Notes under the pieces: model-generated
What the model was told of the DNA's origin: nothing
Seen by the model: the letters and a program-made list of their open reading frames with translations, nothing else
Databases searched by the model: none
Assembly: GCA_016165875.1 (NCBI GenBank)
Contig: JABBOT010000014.1
Location: forward strand, 11,069,871-11,133,870
Reading direction: 5' to 3'
DNA length: 64,000 bases
Origin: Acanthopleura granulata
Taxonomy: Eukaryota > Mollusca > Polyplacophora > Chitonida > Chitonidae
Made by a program: the position numbers and the translations under genes
In this document: in pieces, positions 47,798-62,700 of the stretch
Layout of the letters: each line of letters begins with the position of its first letter
Position numbering within the stretch: the first letter of the stretch is position 1

Positions 47798-50700
47798 ATG
47801 CACAATGCACAGCCTCGTTATTCCTCGGGTCCAGGACAACCACCTATGAGGCCACACTACACACAGCCTGGTTACCCGGTAAGTAGCTCAGTGAAACTGA
47901 AATTATTTTCTAAAGTAGAAAGTGCTAGGACAAAGAGATTCTCGGTCGCTAAACTAACAACAACAACAACGTTCATCCCCACTTTTTGGTGCGAGTTGCT
48001 CGTGGGCTCATTTGCTGGAGAAAACTGTGCGTCTAGATGGATTTTCTCCGTTATATTTACATCTTGTATTGTATGAAGTACGAAGATACAGTTTTCAGTT
48101 GTGTGCTGTTTGTTGCTTTTTCTATTCTCTTCCTGCCTATTCGTCGCGTCGTTGAACGGTTGTCTCCCCTTGTCATGTACGGCTCTTACAGCGAAATGTA
48201 TCTGGTCGTTACCTGGGTGCAAAACACTGGTCCCATAAAAGTCCACGTTGACAGTTTCACAACAAATAACACCTCGAACCCTAACTTACATCTGGCATGA
48301 GCCGATTCCTTAATTCTCCGTAGATGTAAAAATGCCAAAGCCAGCATCCTTGAATCATCTTTCAACAGTAATACAACCGTTTAAACTTTTGATTCAAATA
48401 TTTCGAGCTGATGTTTATTGTCTTGAATTCCATCTTCTGGCAGGTTATGGGCCGTAAAAATTTTATTCCAACCTTCACGTGTTCATGCGTTGTAAAAAGT
48501 TTGTGTAGGTGGGATAAAATTTTATAGTATGTCTGCTATAGTAGTTGTAGAGGAATCCATCCTTGTCAACCCTTTTCTGTCATCATGACAAAACACAGCT
48601 GTTTCAAGCCTTTGTTTTGAAAAAATTCAATGCGCTGCCTGGCTCAAATGTCACATGGCCGTTGTAACTCACAATATAGCAGCGAGCATCAGTTTAACAT
48701 GCGAGTCTAGAAACTGGCATGGCAATTGGTAAATGGAGCAGCACCAGAATTTGACATTTACACGGTGCAAGATCTGTTTAATATCTGAGAAACATTCCTT
48801 TGACCTATCCTGTGAACAAAAATTGTCATATATAAAAAATAAAAAAGAAAAAGAACCTTTGTTTCTCCTGTGAATAGCAGGAAAATGCATATATATCCCC
48901 GGATGTAATGTATGACATGGTACAGGTCGAAGATTTGGCTGTTTTAAGACAGTACTTCACTATAACTGAAGAAAAGGGTCTACAGGATGGATTCCTTAGC
49001 TATTTGGCTTACTTCAGCACCAGATTTATGTTTTGGTGATGTCGAGGACACATGCTTTGGTTGAGAGGTAGGTACTTTTGACCAGTCATGGAAGCCATTT
49101 CGATATGACTCTGTTATGTCAGAACCATGTCAGAGTAATATTTTACAGTCTGGAAATTACTAACATACAGACTGACGGATTGAACAATTCTAATTAATCA
49201 TTTGAAATTTTTAAGATCAGGAGATTTTTCAAGGTTTGACAAAAAATACAACTCTAAATGAATTAACATGTAAGAGTATACTCGGTATTAAAAATGTCTC
49301 TTGGTGAATGTAGGCAAGACAGGCTCACAGGCAGACCCTGAAAATGTGACCTACCTATTAGTGATTTCATATGCAAGACTCTTTCACTAGAATAAGCCAA
49401 TCCATCAGAAGGCTCACTAGTCTGGTCATTTTAAGTGGAATATTCGAAATGCTAAGGCATTTCGGGGAGTTTATGTATTTTCCATTGTTTTCATGTGTAG
49501 TGGTGGCAACAATAAGGTGAAGCCATTTTGTTGTTACATAAAGTTTGTTTCAAACTGGCTGTCTTCCATTAATATTATATGGATCTTACGTTGGAAGTTT
49601 GCCAGTAATTCGGGTAAAGTGAGTGATTTACTCCTGTTTCATTCACGCATAAAGTGGATATTTCTTCCACCCATTAAGTGGATGTTTTGTCCACGCATAA
49701 AGTGAGTGAAGTGGAAAGTGAAATCAAGAAATGAAATGTTTTTGTTTGCAGCATTAAACACCCGTTAGATAATTAAGGATACTAGAATCCCTAAGGGGTG
49801 AAATTTTGCCCAATTTTTTAAATTTCAAATTCTTATTGTTCGTTCTCTTTCTTTCCTCTCACTTAAAGATGAAAACCAAATTCGAATTGTAAATACCTAA
49901 AATTTGATAAAAAGTATAACATGTTGTGAACCAAGGCAGTTGTGTTTTCTTACTTCCCTCTGATAAGGGGGATTAGCTCACTGAAGAGAGGGTTACTGGC
50001 TGTCAATAGTCCTGCCTCTGGTTGATGTGTATTGCCTCCTGCTATAAACTGTGCATAGCTGCTTATGCAGGATACCCCAGCAGACCTATTAACTTAAACA
50101 ACAGCCTTAATCACCCCACTGGGATGCCATCCTGGGAAGGGTTTATAAACACACTCAAGCAAGTTTGCTCAGAAATGTAAAGATAAAACACCAATTTATG
50201 CTATGATGGAACATGATAAGATTTAAAATTCAACATTAGTAGATGCATATGTTCATTTTAAATGAGGGCAGGATAGTTTCTGATTAAAATGAATTGGCAA
50301 ACTAATTAATGATGAATTCTGTCAAACATAAGGCTCCTTTGGACATTCTGGTTTTTTCTCGGTTTTATCTACTTTTATTTCTGGCTTCTTTTTCAACATA
50401 ATGCTATGAAACTTGGCACACATATAACAGTTCACAGCTTTTTGATATCTTTTCTAGTTTTAAAAATATTAGTAAAGGAACATCAAAGTGTCAGTCTTTA
50501 AAAAATTTTTTGAAAGTTTTAACCTTAAACTATCACTCAGAACAATCTAAGATGAATGTTAAAAATCTGTGGGAGCTTTTTTTAGTGTAAATAGTAAACT
50601 ATCCTCCTGAAGGAGAAAAATTTGAAAATATTGAAAGCTGGCGAAAAAATAGCAATTTGAAAACCAGCTCTAATTTTTTTTCAAACTTTCTCTTTATTTA

Positions 50701-53700
50701 GAATAATATTAAAGTTAGGTAATGTTTAAATTTTTATGAACTCAAATGTTTTTCAGCATAGATATATATATATATATATACATATGGCCATATTTGATCA
50801 ATATTTTATGCTACACAAGGCAAATTGTGGAATTTCTTACATGAGGGGTTCTAGTATCCTTAAGTAAATAAATGTATATTTATTTTATGTATTTAATGAA
50901 GTGCAAGAAATTGATTTGATGTATATTGAAGGACTTTATTTCACATATGAAACAGAATTTATATGAACAAGACAGGAATCTGCATTCATACATGGACAGG
51001 AGGATTATATAGCGTGGCACTCTTAAAGAGATAAAAATAATTGCCTTGAACCCTGGAATATTGCTGTCTCTTCAAGATTTATCATTTCAGCAGCCACTGT
51101 TGATGATCCTGGATAACCTTTAGCTTACACTGTAGTGGGTGGTTTAGTGTCTTGGTTAAGCATAACCTGATCATGTCAGAAAGATTATGGTTGCTTGGCT
51201 GGGAACTTTTTTATTTTTTTGAATTCTGGCCACCCAGCGATGAAAAATTTTGATGTACTTTTTAAAGAAATAATAATTGAAAGAAATATAAAAAGAACTT
51301 TAATCAAATTGGGCGTCTCCATGGCCAAGGGATGTTAGTATGCTAGTGCAGTGTAATGACCCAGGGTACCTCTCACAGATGCAGTCGCTGTGAGTTTAAG
51401 TCCAGCTCATGCTGGCTTCCTCTCTGGTCGTATGTGGGGAGGTGGGCCAGCATCCTGCAGGTGGTCGTGGGTTTCTATCTGACTCAGGCTCTGCCTGGTT
51501 TCCTCTCTGGTCATATGTGGGAAGGTGGGCCAGCATCCTGCAGGTGGTCGTGGGTTTCTATCTGACTCAGGCTCTGCCTGGTTTCCTCTCTGGTCATATG
51601 TGGGAAGGTGGGCCAGCATCCTGCAGGTGGTCGTGGGTTTCTATCTGACTCAGGCTCTGCCTGGTTTCCTCTCTGGTCATATGTGGGAAGGTGGGCCAGC
51701 ATCCTGCAGGTGGTCGTGGGTTTCTATCTGACTCAGGCTCTGCCTGGTTTCCTCTCTGGTCATATGTGGGAAGGTGGGCCAGCATCCTGCAGGTGGTCGT
51801 GGGTTTCTATCTGACTCAGGCTCCGCCTGGTTTCCTCCTACCATGAAGCTGGCCACCTTGGTATAAGTGAAACATTCTCCATGTAAAATACCAACGAAAT
51901 AAATAAATAATACATTTAATAAAAATCCCCATTAAAACTTTATTGTCCTTTTTCGGGGAGTTGTCCAAATCATGCCCAGTGAACATGTTTTTGACGTTGG
52001 CTGAGGAAGAAGTTATAGTTTTTAGTGACGATTTAATAGAATAAAAGGGCCCTTCTAGTTACGTGCAGGATATAAAGTGGCGTACCCTTTTTAGTGGAGG
52101 GCTGTTGTGCCTTGGTTAGGATAATAGTGTAAGATGTCATGGCTTGGTTAGGATAATAGTGTAAGATGTCATGTCTTGGTTAGGATAATAGTATATGGTT
52201 TAGTGACTTGTCCAAATCTTGTAACACTCTCAAGATCTGGGGTACACATAAGGGTGACGTTGAACTTTTGTATGAACCTGACGAGAAACATGAACAAGAA
52301 CGAACGTGCCAGCGTAGCTCCAACGCAAGGTCTGGTGCCTCGAGAAAAGGGCAGGTAATCGGGCATGTCCCAGGTGGGTCGAATCCTTCCGCTCTCATCC
52401 AGAAATCTCTCTGGCCTGAAACACTCTGGGTCTTGCCAGACTTCTGGGTTATGGTGGATCGCCCAGATATTGACCATGATCGGGGTGCCTACAATACCAA
52501 CAGCAGTGAGTGGCATTATAGTAGATTGCTTGCTTGTACACTTCAAAAGTTCGGATGTACATTGTCCATGTACACATTTACCTATATGTGGACGGGTTTT
52601 TCTAGCCAATATCTTTGTGGAAACTGTATAGGAACAAATCAGAATACTCAATATTTTTTCATCACCAATGTATCAGAAAAGTCAAAACTCAATACAAAAT
52701 TTGGCTAAAACTGACATTCCTCGTTGTGGTTACCACTATCAGAACCTGGCTATAAATACCCCTGTGGAGTTCAAACCAGCTGTCACTGTTCAAGTGTGGG
52801 TGTGAGTACGGTGTAAGCAGTCAGTGGTGATTGTGTTCCCGTTTGCATGGATTAAAGTTGGCTCAAGACCAGAAGACTGTCATGGTATGGTGAAAAAATT
52901 TTGCTTTAAGCAACAATGAAGTACAGCACAACAAAAACGTCACCACTGTACCACACACAGTACTTGCCACCTGAGCTGGAATACATTCCACATGTGTCGC
53001 ACGTTTCTTCACAGTGCTCACTTTTTCGTTGTACTGTAACTGTTTTTTGTGATTTATCATTGAACAATCTAGTGTGCCTGTACTGAAATTGCTTAATGTT
53101 TGCATTTGCTTCTCCACAAATAGGTGCCTGATCCAGGACTTCGTATTTGAGGTGCACTATCACATTCTCTTTTTGAAAACACCCTTTAGGTGTAAGTGGT
53201 ATGACCCAAGAGAGATACGGTCATACCACTTCATCCAGAGGGATATTTTCTAAAAGGCTATTTTCAGATATGTCAGGCGCATATTTGCAGACTTGTATTT
53301 GAGCTTATGACTATAGTCATATTGCAGGCAGGGGTCAGTGTATCATTTTGTGTACCTTTCGGTATGGTGTAGCCTTCCAGTGTAATATCCTTGTCACTGA
53401 CATGAGGGGGACATAACCCCACCACGCTGCTGAATCTTAGACACTCCTGTAGCCAGGCCTCTGAAACACATGAGTCAATGACCTTCCTTACAAATTTCCT
53501 TGTACCTGTCCGAAAAAATGATGTAGCGTCAGTGGGTCAGAATGAAATTTTTTTTCAATTCTGTAGTTCGGCTATTGAGAAGTGTAGGGATTTTTGAAGA
53601 ACTTCACATTGAGATAGCATACAATGTTCTCATGTGATACATGTATGGACCTGTATGTGAATATCATTTAGGAGCGTTCTTTTTTAATTTTTGACACTTC

Positions 53701-56700
53701 ATCCAATAATGTTTCACCTGTGTAAGGGAGATAACTCCTGTCCCTCAGTGTTAGCTCTCTCTTTCCTAAAACTTGGCTCATTTCATTTCTGAGTAAGTCT
53801 GCAGATGAAGGGAAGGCTCCCAGCAGTAATATAATCCACTCTAAGGCAGATGAGGTGGTATCCACGCCTAGGAAAGCAAAGAATCTAAGTCATATGTCAA
53901 ATAAAATGAATCACCAAGGGCTCTGACTTGACATGAAGGTACATAATGTATAAATTTATGAAGGAAGAATCTTCTACTTTCTCCACATTGAACCATTTAT
54001 GAATTCAGTTTTTACACATACTCAGTATATAAAATTGTGAAGAAAATTGTGTATTGCATGTGCAAAAAAGACAGTGTCACAGATCTTTTACCTTGACGTG
54101 CATGTTTTCCTTGCCGATTGCAAGGTGGTTTAGGGTTTTCATCGTCAACATACAGCGAACATGAACCAGACAGGAATCAGGACTTACCTGCTAAGAGCAG
54201 ACCCCAGATTGTCTGTGTGACGTGGTTGTAAGAGAACATGTCATGGGAGTTATCCCTTAGGGGAGTCTGTCCTTCGCCACACAGGTGTGAATCTGGCTTC
54301 ATCTGCTCGACAAATATTTCCATAGTGCTCTTGATAGCTGACTTGACTCTTCCCCATTTTATGTTTTCTTCATGATTTTTCCCTTGAAGAGATTCTGCAT
54401 GATTTTTTGTTATATTGATCTTGTCACCCTTTTTTTGCTTTATACCAAGACATTTCTCATACTCGGCTAGTAGCATTTTGTCTCGTGCCTGAATAGAAAA
54501 AGATGGGATAGCAAGTAAAGAAAAATTGACTTAATTAGCAAAGAAACCTTTCTTTTTTTTTGTTTCACATGTTCTATACGAACGCATAGCAATGCATTAT
54601 GTAGTCATGACAAGTTCCCAATTCTCAGACCAGAAGTTGTTGACCAAAGTACCACTAATAAATAGTTCTAAAGATGATTGCCAGATTTAACCTTTCTCGC
54701 GTCCAGTTTTGCTACATGTTCTTTATAGAGATGTGAAGTAACAATTTAGTAAAATGAATTTAACATTTTAAAATTTTTTTCCCCTCCGTGTGCAGGAATA
54801 TTTTGCTGTTTTCTTGAGGGTCATTCGGCCTACAGCACCTGTCAGTTTGTGGGAGGTAAATGATTCAGAGGACAAATCAGCATATATAAATAAAAAAAAG
54901 TTTTAAATGACTCAGCATCATTTTGATAGTTTTCATAGTGCTGGAGGTGTGTTGGCTTTCATTTTGTTTTTGTGCTGCTTTCAATATTGACGGGCCCCAT
55001 GCCTGCTTGATACTCAAGCAGCATCTTGTAAAATCATTCATCATCGAAGATTGAGTGTGTGCCATACTCAATAAATATTGCTTCACTCCCTGAATATAGA
55101 AGATCAATATCGGTTGAACAGTAGTGGATTTTGATCAATGCTTGTTGTGGTTTTGCCGAATACCCAAACCCGATCTGAAATTTTTTTCTCTGGCAGAAAC
55201 CCTGATCAGTTAATTATACACTGACTTTATCTTGCTGGAAAAAAAAATTGTCTTTCATAACTTTCTTTCATGGAACCAATTTTGTGTTTCTTGTTTGTCA
55301 TGGTGGTTCCCATGAACGTGAAAGACAGGAGTGAAGAGTTGTTGTTGCTTAAGCCAATAGAGGTGAAATCCCCAGCCTGCTCGCAACAGTTTGAATGGTT
55401 ATCACTAATTAGTATCTGCTTTCCCCATAAAGCTATTCTCAAACCTCCTGTCTTGCACAACAAACAGTTGATGGATAAAAGTGTGAAATTATGATGGATT
55501 TACTTTAGTGTCTTGATGGTACACAAAGGCCAGGCAACAGAATTATCTACATGGAAGAAACCTGAGCATTCATCATAGAATACATGTCAGTGCCTACAGG
55601 CTCTAGGTTTGCATTAACTATTAACAAAACTTGCTAGTTAGTTTAATGCAAGTGTTTTATATTATTTAAAGGGAACAGTGCCATCGCTGTATAAAAATTT
55701 CTTTGGAATGAAACATTCCCAAGATCAACAGAACTCACAGAAAGAGGCAAAATGAGCAACTTAGTCGTCAATGAAAATGTGAGGTTATCCACACTCGCTA
55801 CTCACTGTGTACATCAGAGGAATTCATTTACTCACTTGAAGACTTTCCATTAAGGGTCTACTCCATTTATTGGGGAATCTCAGCAACACTGGAATGACAT
55901 GAAGCAGGCTGGTTGGAGAGAGCGTTTCCATGACAACATCATGGTGTTTCATGAGCTTCGTCGTCTGTGTGGATGGATGTGATTGGTCACTGCACCCATC
56001 AAACAACACTTCCCACAAAAAGTTAAAGCTGGCGTGACGGATATCTGTCTTGGGATTGAATGGCTGTCCACACATGGCGTCGAATCTATAAACAGAAAGC
56101 AGTTGGGCCAAAAATATGTTTGTTGCAGGTAACCCAACAGACTCTCCAGAAAAGGGCTCTAGTTTTCACTGGGTGTCGGATGGAATTTCTTTTGTTTATT
56201 TCTGTTAAACCTATTCTTATCTCAGCAAGAATAAAAAAAAAAACATACTTCATTATCGACCGACCCTAATTTTTGTGATACGGTTATGTTATTGGCAACA
56301 GACAAGTTTTTAAGGATGGCCTTGAATGAAAGTTTAAACCCAGTAGTAAATATCAAGGCGGAAGTCAAAACTAGTCTTTATCTGCATATGTTTATCTGTT
56401 TACTTAATGTGTCTTGGCTGTTTGTGGGAGGGTCCCCAGGAGCTAGCGGATGGTTGTGGGTTTCCCCTGCGTTCTGCCTGCTTCCCTCCCAACATAATGC
56501 TGACCGCCGTCGTATTAGTGAAATATTCTTAAGTGTTGCATAAAACACGAATCAAATAAATAAATAAATAAACAGTGTATCCAAATTAGGCGTGGCAGGT
56601 CTTGTAACCAGTTTTATATGCAGAAAGTTAAAGGCATGCTTCTGCAGATTAAAGAAGCAGAAAGTAGCATCTTTAAGGGTACTAAGAATGCCTGTCCATG

Positions 56701-59700
56701 CGTACATGTTCCTATTTGCCTTTTGTTTGAAGGCATGATTTGAAAGTGATCAACAGCATATTTGCAGTTGTCTGCTCTTGCTGCACAGAGTTACCTCTCC
56801 ATGCAAGATTGAGTACATATCTTAACAGACAGGCTGTCTCAGTTGCACTTTGTCACTTCTGACGGATGTTAATTTTATCATCTTAATACTATCCACACCT
56901 AAACCTATGCAGTAAATAGAATTTTTTTGTCAGTGCTTCAGGCCATTCTCCAAAAACTGTTTGTTGGGTGTAACCCAACCGTATGAGAAAAATAAGGTTA
57001 CTCAGTAGGGAATTCATGTCGTTGTAAGCAAAATAAAAGGCATTTATCAAAATTCCAGTAAAAACTCTCGAGCAGGGCCCTTTTTGGGAGGGTCGGTCAG
57101 ATTACGCCCAACGAACATGTTTTTAAGAATGGTCATATTAAACTTTGCGGATGGTCGTGGGTTTACCCCAGGTTCTGTTTGGACTCCTCCCTTTATAAGT
57201 GAAATATTACTGAGTACAGCCTAAAAAAACAATCAAATAACTAAATATGTTAAAACTATGTGTAGGCCAGTGAATATGAAGGCACAATATAGAAAAACAG
57301 AACCAAAAAAATGGTCAAGCTGTCATATAAGGGAACAAAATTGTTGTCATCAAAATTAGTTGCCCTTGGTCATAGGGCCTGTTTTCACAAAACAGTGGCT
57401 GACGACATGCAGTTCTCTATGTACATGTACAATGCTTGACTTACATATAGCCAGGCCATCGTTAAAAAAATTGTTGTCTATCGGGGCTTCATAGACGTCA
57501 AAATATTAACTACCCTAACAGAAATACTGAGTTTTTTCAAGGTTATTTTGAGTATTTTTAGGATATAACTAACCAGTAATGTAGCCGTGTTGAGTTTTTA
57601 AATATTTACCCTAATATAGAATTACTAAGATGCAAAGAAAATCCATGCAAGTGAACCGACACATGCATGAGCCCCAAAACTCTGATAAATTAACTACAGG
57701 CCTCGGCACAAGGGTGTACATGTATTATGGTATCCACTAAGCGCTCCCCTTGATTTTCAGCCAAGAGGTTGAAATTTTGATGACCTGAAATTTCTACAGT
57801 TATTGTCTTCTGTTTGTTCCGCGTGCTATGCAGACTCCTCTGTAATCTGGGGGATGTCATCCTCTATAACGGTTTGTGAGGACTTGAAAGCCAGGTATTA
57901 ACTTAACCATCTGATCACACAGAAGGATACCATCTCAAGTTTTACTTTCTGTTACATATATCCACAATCCGTGTAGGGGCAAGGATCTCAATGTTTAACG
58001 AACTCTGTGTTTTCTTCGTTTTAAAAATGTCCCGTGAGAAGAAAAAAATCGTACAGAGAATTGTGATATATATGTACTGTTTGTAATAATATTGTTTGGT
58101 TGATTTTAACCATGAATTAGTGTTAATTAAAATATTAACCATGGCTAATTAATCTGGCTAATGGAAGGTGTGGGGATTGTAAAGGAATGTGAAGGAATGA
58201 AAAGAAAAAAAATGAAATGTCATGAAAACCCCAGGGGGTTTTCTAGCCAATCTCTTTATAGAAACTCAATTTGAACGAATCAGAAAAGTCAGTTTTTTTC
58301 ATCAACACTGTATCAAGAACTCAAATTTCTTTCATGAACTCAAATTTATTTCATGAAACCTCAACCCCAAATTTGTCTGATTTATGAGATATTTCTCGTT
58401 GCGGTTACCACCCTGACGGTCTCTGAATGCCGCATAAAACTTTATAGTAGGGCACTTTTTTGTAAGGGTTAATTGGGTTACCCCCAAGAAACATATTCTT
58501 AGTGAATGTCTTACCTGCTCCAGAGTGGCTGCAGACATTGACCAATGGTCTTTTCTGAGGACAGGTGTTGTGAGAAGGCTTTGTGGCAGAGCGTGGTGTG
58601 GGCTTGCCACAGTGGCCCACGGGGGCTGACCATAAGGCCGTACCTCCCACGACTCAGGTGATCCAGGACAGGTAACATTGGACGATGAGCAGCCGCTTTG
58701 TCCATCAGAACGCTGTTAGCTGCAGACAGGGCATTCACAAACACCACACGCCCCTGTGTCCCGAGTCGGACGGAGAAAATGGGTCCATATCGACGTGAAA
58801 GACTGGCTAGACTCTTGGGCAAGTGGGAGGGGTTTACTGCCCAAGCCCCACCCACCACGGGTAGGGAGATCGGCCCAGGGGGTGCATTCTGCCAGTAAGT
58901 CTGGAACAAGTCTCTGGTGATGGCCCAGAGGAGAAGGAGCACCAAGGCTGCTAGTGTCAAGAACAGCATCCTGTGGACGGGCGTGGGAGTGGAGGGGGTT
59001 GGGTTGAATCAAGAATGCTGACTATACATTTATTGTATAAATGCTACGATATTATCATATATAAACAATACAGACGTTAGACCATCCTTAGGTACTGTTA
59101 GTTGGGCACAACCCAACCTGGCACTTGAAGAAGATAGGGACTTTAAAGAAATTATCATAAAGAGAAAAATAATAAATAAAAGAACAAAACTTTCATCAAA
59201 TACCAATAAAAACTTTTGGTTAGGAGCCTGTTTTGGAGGGTTGGTTGGGTTATGCCCAATGAACGTAACTTTAAGGTCGACCTTACCACAAGTTAGGTGT
59301 TTCTGTAGAACTTGATGTGTTTTAAATCTACAGACACTTGTAAATGTTAGTTATAACATCTGTCTAAAAAGTCTTAATCAGACATGGAATTTGTAAAACT
59401 ATCCGTATGTTTGTTTGGAGGTGTTTATCAGAATAGCTCTAGATTTAGCTAAGGCAAAAAGAAGAAAATGAGAGAGAGAAAAAAAAAGAAGAAGAAGATG
59501 TTAAGGCAGTCGAGAGGAGAGAAGCTTTTCCTGCCTGTTAATTCATTTGTTTGCTTTATTAATTATCTTCATCTGCTAATGTTTGAAAGTGACATTTTTG
59601 AAGCATTTTTTTACGGCTACATGTACCTGTAATGCAACTTACGACATCAGATATCAGATCTAAACATACAGGATCAGGGTGACCATATATGTAAAACACA

Positions 59701-62700
59701 TCTTCAATCTTAAATGTGTATGGATTCGTCAGTTTTAATTTATTTACAGCTTCAGTAAAAAAAATACATGTAAAAGAATAAGTGAATGAAAGAAATAACA
59801 AATAATATGATAAACATATAAATATTTCTTTAACTAACCACAAAATTGTATGAAAATGTTTGAAAAATGTGTAAAATAAAAAAATGCTCATTGAGCAACA
59901 TTACCTCGTCTTACCTGTGCTGTTCAGTGAGAAATACTGAAGTTTTCTCTGGTTGTTTTGATAGTATTACCACTATAAATCACCTTACACTGGTTTTTGG
60001 ACATACTTCCTTCACCTCCCTTAAGGTATATTGATAGGTGAAGGTCATTCATTTGACAGTCAAGGTGAAGGTCATGTCTAAATAGAGGACAGCTTGAACA
60101 AACAGATGGGTAAATGAATTATAGTGCCAAAATGAAGAGACAAATATGAATATAATTGTATTAAGACTAGAAGGGGGGGGGGAGGAGGTTGCAGATATAT
60201 GTATGTTGAAAGTGGGGACTTAAATTTACATGTGTTTTGTGGTTGACTTCATTGTGTTTGTAATTAGGAAGTACCGAGTGTCCCAGTTGCAGGACACCTC
60301 TGACTTGATCTTGGTGACAGTCAGCTGCCTGCACAGCTACCCTAATTATTCTGATTATTGGGACAGGTATTAGTCCAGCAGAAGACAAAATATTACATAC
60401 CCTCCCAATCTTTTGAAAAAGTAAAGATACTAATATATGGGTCATTTGGTAGTCTAACCAGAGGGGAAAAAAGGCAGTTTGTAGCCATTTTAGATTTACA
60501 TGTATGATAGCTACTGTAATTCTTCAGTCTTTTTGCATGTTTGCAAGGTGTTTATTCAAGCGTATTCTGAAGGTATTTTTCTGGTTTTACTGGTAAAATC
60601 ATACTTTTTGTGAAGCCCTGAAATTGGCCAATCAAACCAATGTAATTTTGTCTCCAAAATCAAATTAAAAATTTGTCCAAAAAAAAAAAAAAGAAATTGC
60701 ACTGAAAGTTGCTCTTTCATATGTGAAAAAGGTTGAGGAATTAGGGTAAAAAGGGTCAATCAGGTGCCCTAAAAACTAAAAGAATTAGGGTAAATGCTTG
60801 TGCGCCTTTCTGTACCTGATAAGATTAGGGAACTGTTAAGTGGGGTTTTACATCCCAGCACTGACATATCCTAAATGACCTAAAATTTTGTCCATGTTCA
60901 AGCTGCTCTTTCTACTTGATCCTAACAGTTCCCACTGATTTTAGAAAGGCATTTTCGGCTTTGTTTGGAAGGTGGAGTGACGTCCTTCTGGAAAAATGTG
61001 AGTTTCTTGACCCCAAAAGCAATATTGTAGGACATTTTTAGGCCTAATTTGAGGTCATTTACGTTAGTTACAATGTACATGTAGACTACTGTATTCACCC
61101 ACGAGTTAAGATTTTTAGAGTTGAGGCGTTTTTCTTGATTCGGATCGATCTATCCACTTTTGTGGGAGTTGTACATGCAACATGTGAAATTTGACTTACA
61201 ATCTTACAATCTGAAACGGGTTCAGTTTCATTTTCACTCTGAATGCTTCTGAATTTGAATTTTCAGAGACCACGTCTTTTTGGTGAAAAAAAGTAATATG
61301 AAAATGCCTTCATCTGCATTTCCATGCCAAAAATTTGTTTCAGAATTTCTTTTCTGGCCTTCACATGAGATGTTTAATTTTTTAATACTGCCTACACTTA
61401 CATATATTTTGGGATGCTTCTGACGACAACACACATTGCATGAAGGATGGATGTTAAATTTCGGACATTCGGTGGGGTTAAAGAGTACACTGAGACAAAT
61501 AGTGCTTTTTTTTATTCCAGGTTTCTGTAAAAGCAGAGCAAGCTGTATTAATGTAGGTGTATCTGTGGGTGTGTGACCGTAAATACCATAAACATGTGGG
61601 TCACTTCAGGATCCCTCTGTGTCTGTGCAGTAACTTCTCCAAGTATTGTACAATTTTGATAGAAAGTTGTGTTCAGATTCATTTTATAGAACCTTAGATG
61701 ATAAGTGAAAACCACCTCCATGGCTCATAATTTTGCATGTTTCATAAATTCCTTCATTCTGATTGGTCTTTGCCTTCCGTGCAGTAACTGCTCCAAATAT
61801 TGTCTGGTTGTGTGAAAATTTTGAGTCCTGTATAATGATTTCCTCAATTCTTGTTGATCACTGACTGCTTAAGTTTTGCATACATGTACATTTAATAAAG
61901 CGTTGGGTATAAATTCACTGAATAAACTTCACATACTGTTCTCATGCCCTGAATGTTCCTTTGACTGCTCAAGCCTGTTTGCTTGACATTTTGGGTGGAG
62001 GGGAGAGGAGGGTATGTATATACTCCTACATGCATCTTTCCATTTCGATAGGTCACTTTACACGACTGAACCCAATCCAGAAGAAGTTCTGGTGCAGTGA
62101 TGGAGTCATTCCTCAAGGCTTCATGATGGAGTGAGATTGTAGTGAGCGGGTCAACTGACCCTTGACCTTACCTACATGTACTTTACTCTTACCCACATGT
62201 ACTTTACTCTTACTTACATCTGGTCACATTTCTTACACTTGATCTTCCTTGTCAACATTACATGTTTAGCAACAATAGCCCTCTTAGGACCATTGTACAG
62301 TGTGGCTCTGGGGGTGTTGTACATTTGGCTTGGTTGCCTACGTAAACACATTAATCTTCACTAAACCTGCTTAGGTACAAAGGGAAGCAAGTCATGTAAC
62401 TCCTAAAACAGCAGTGCCCTCTATCTCCTTGAATAACAATGCCCACCATGGTTATTCATCATCACTTGCTATGTTATTGAAATCTCTAATCTTGTTATTC
62501 AGATAGGAAGAGGGCGCTGCTGCTTTGTGAGTTGCAGGATTTACTTCCCTTTGTTGAGGGCTGGAGAACCTCATTGTACATGTCTTTCGCATGTTTGCAA
62601 GGTGTTATTCAAAGCATATTTTGAAAGCATTATTCTGTGTTGAGTGATAAGATTGTACATTCTGTGAATCCCTGAAATGGGCCAATCCAAACAATGTTGT

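Noticed and set aside
51356..51814. Overlapping open frames on both strands
   Set aside because: All are translations of the 83-bp SINE-derived array.
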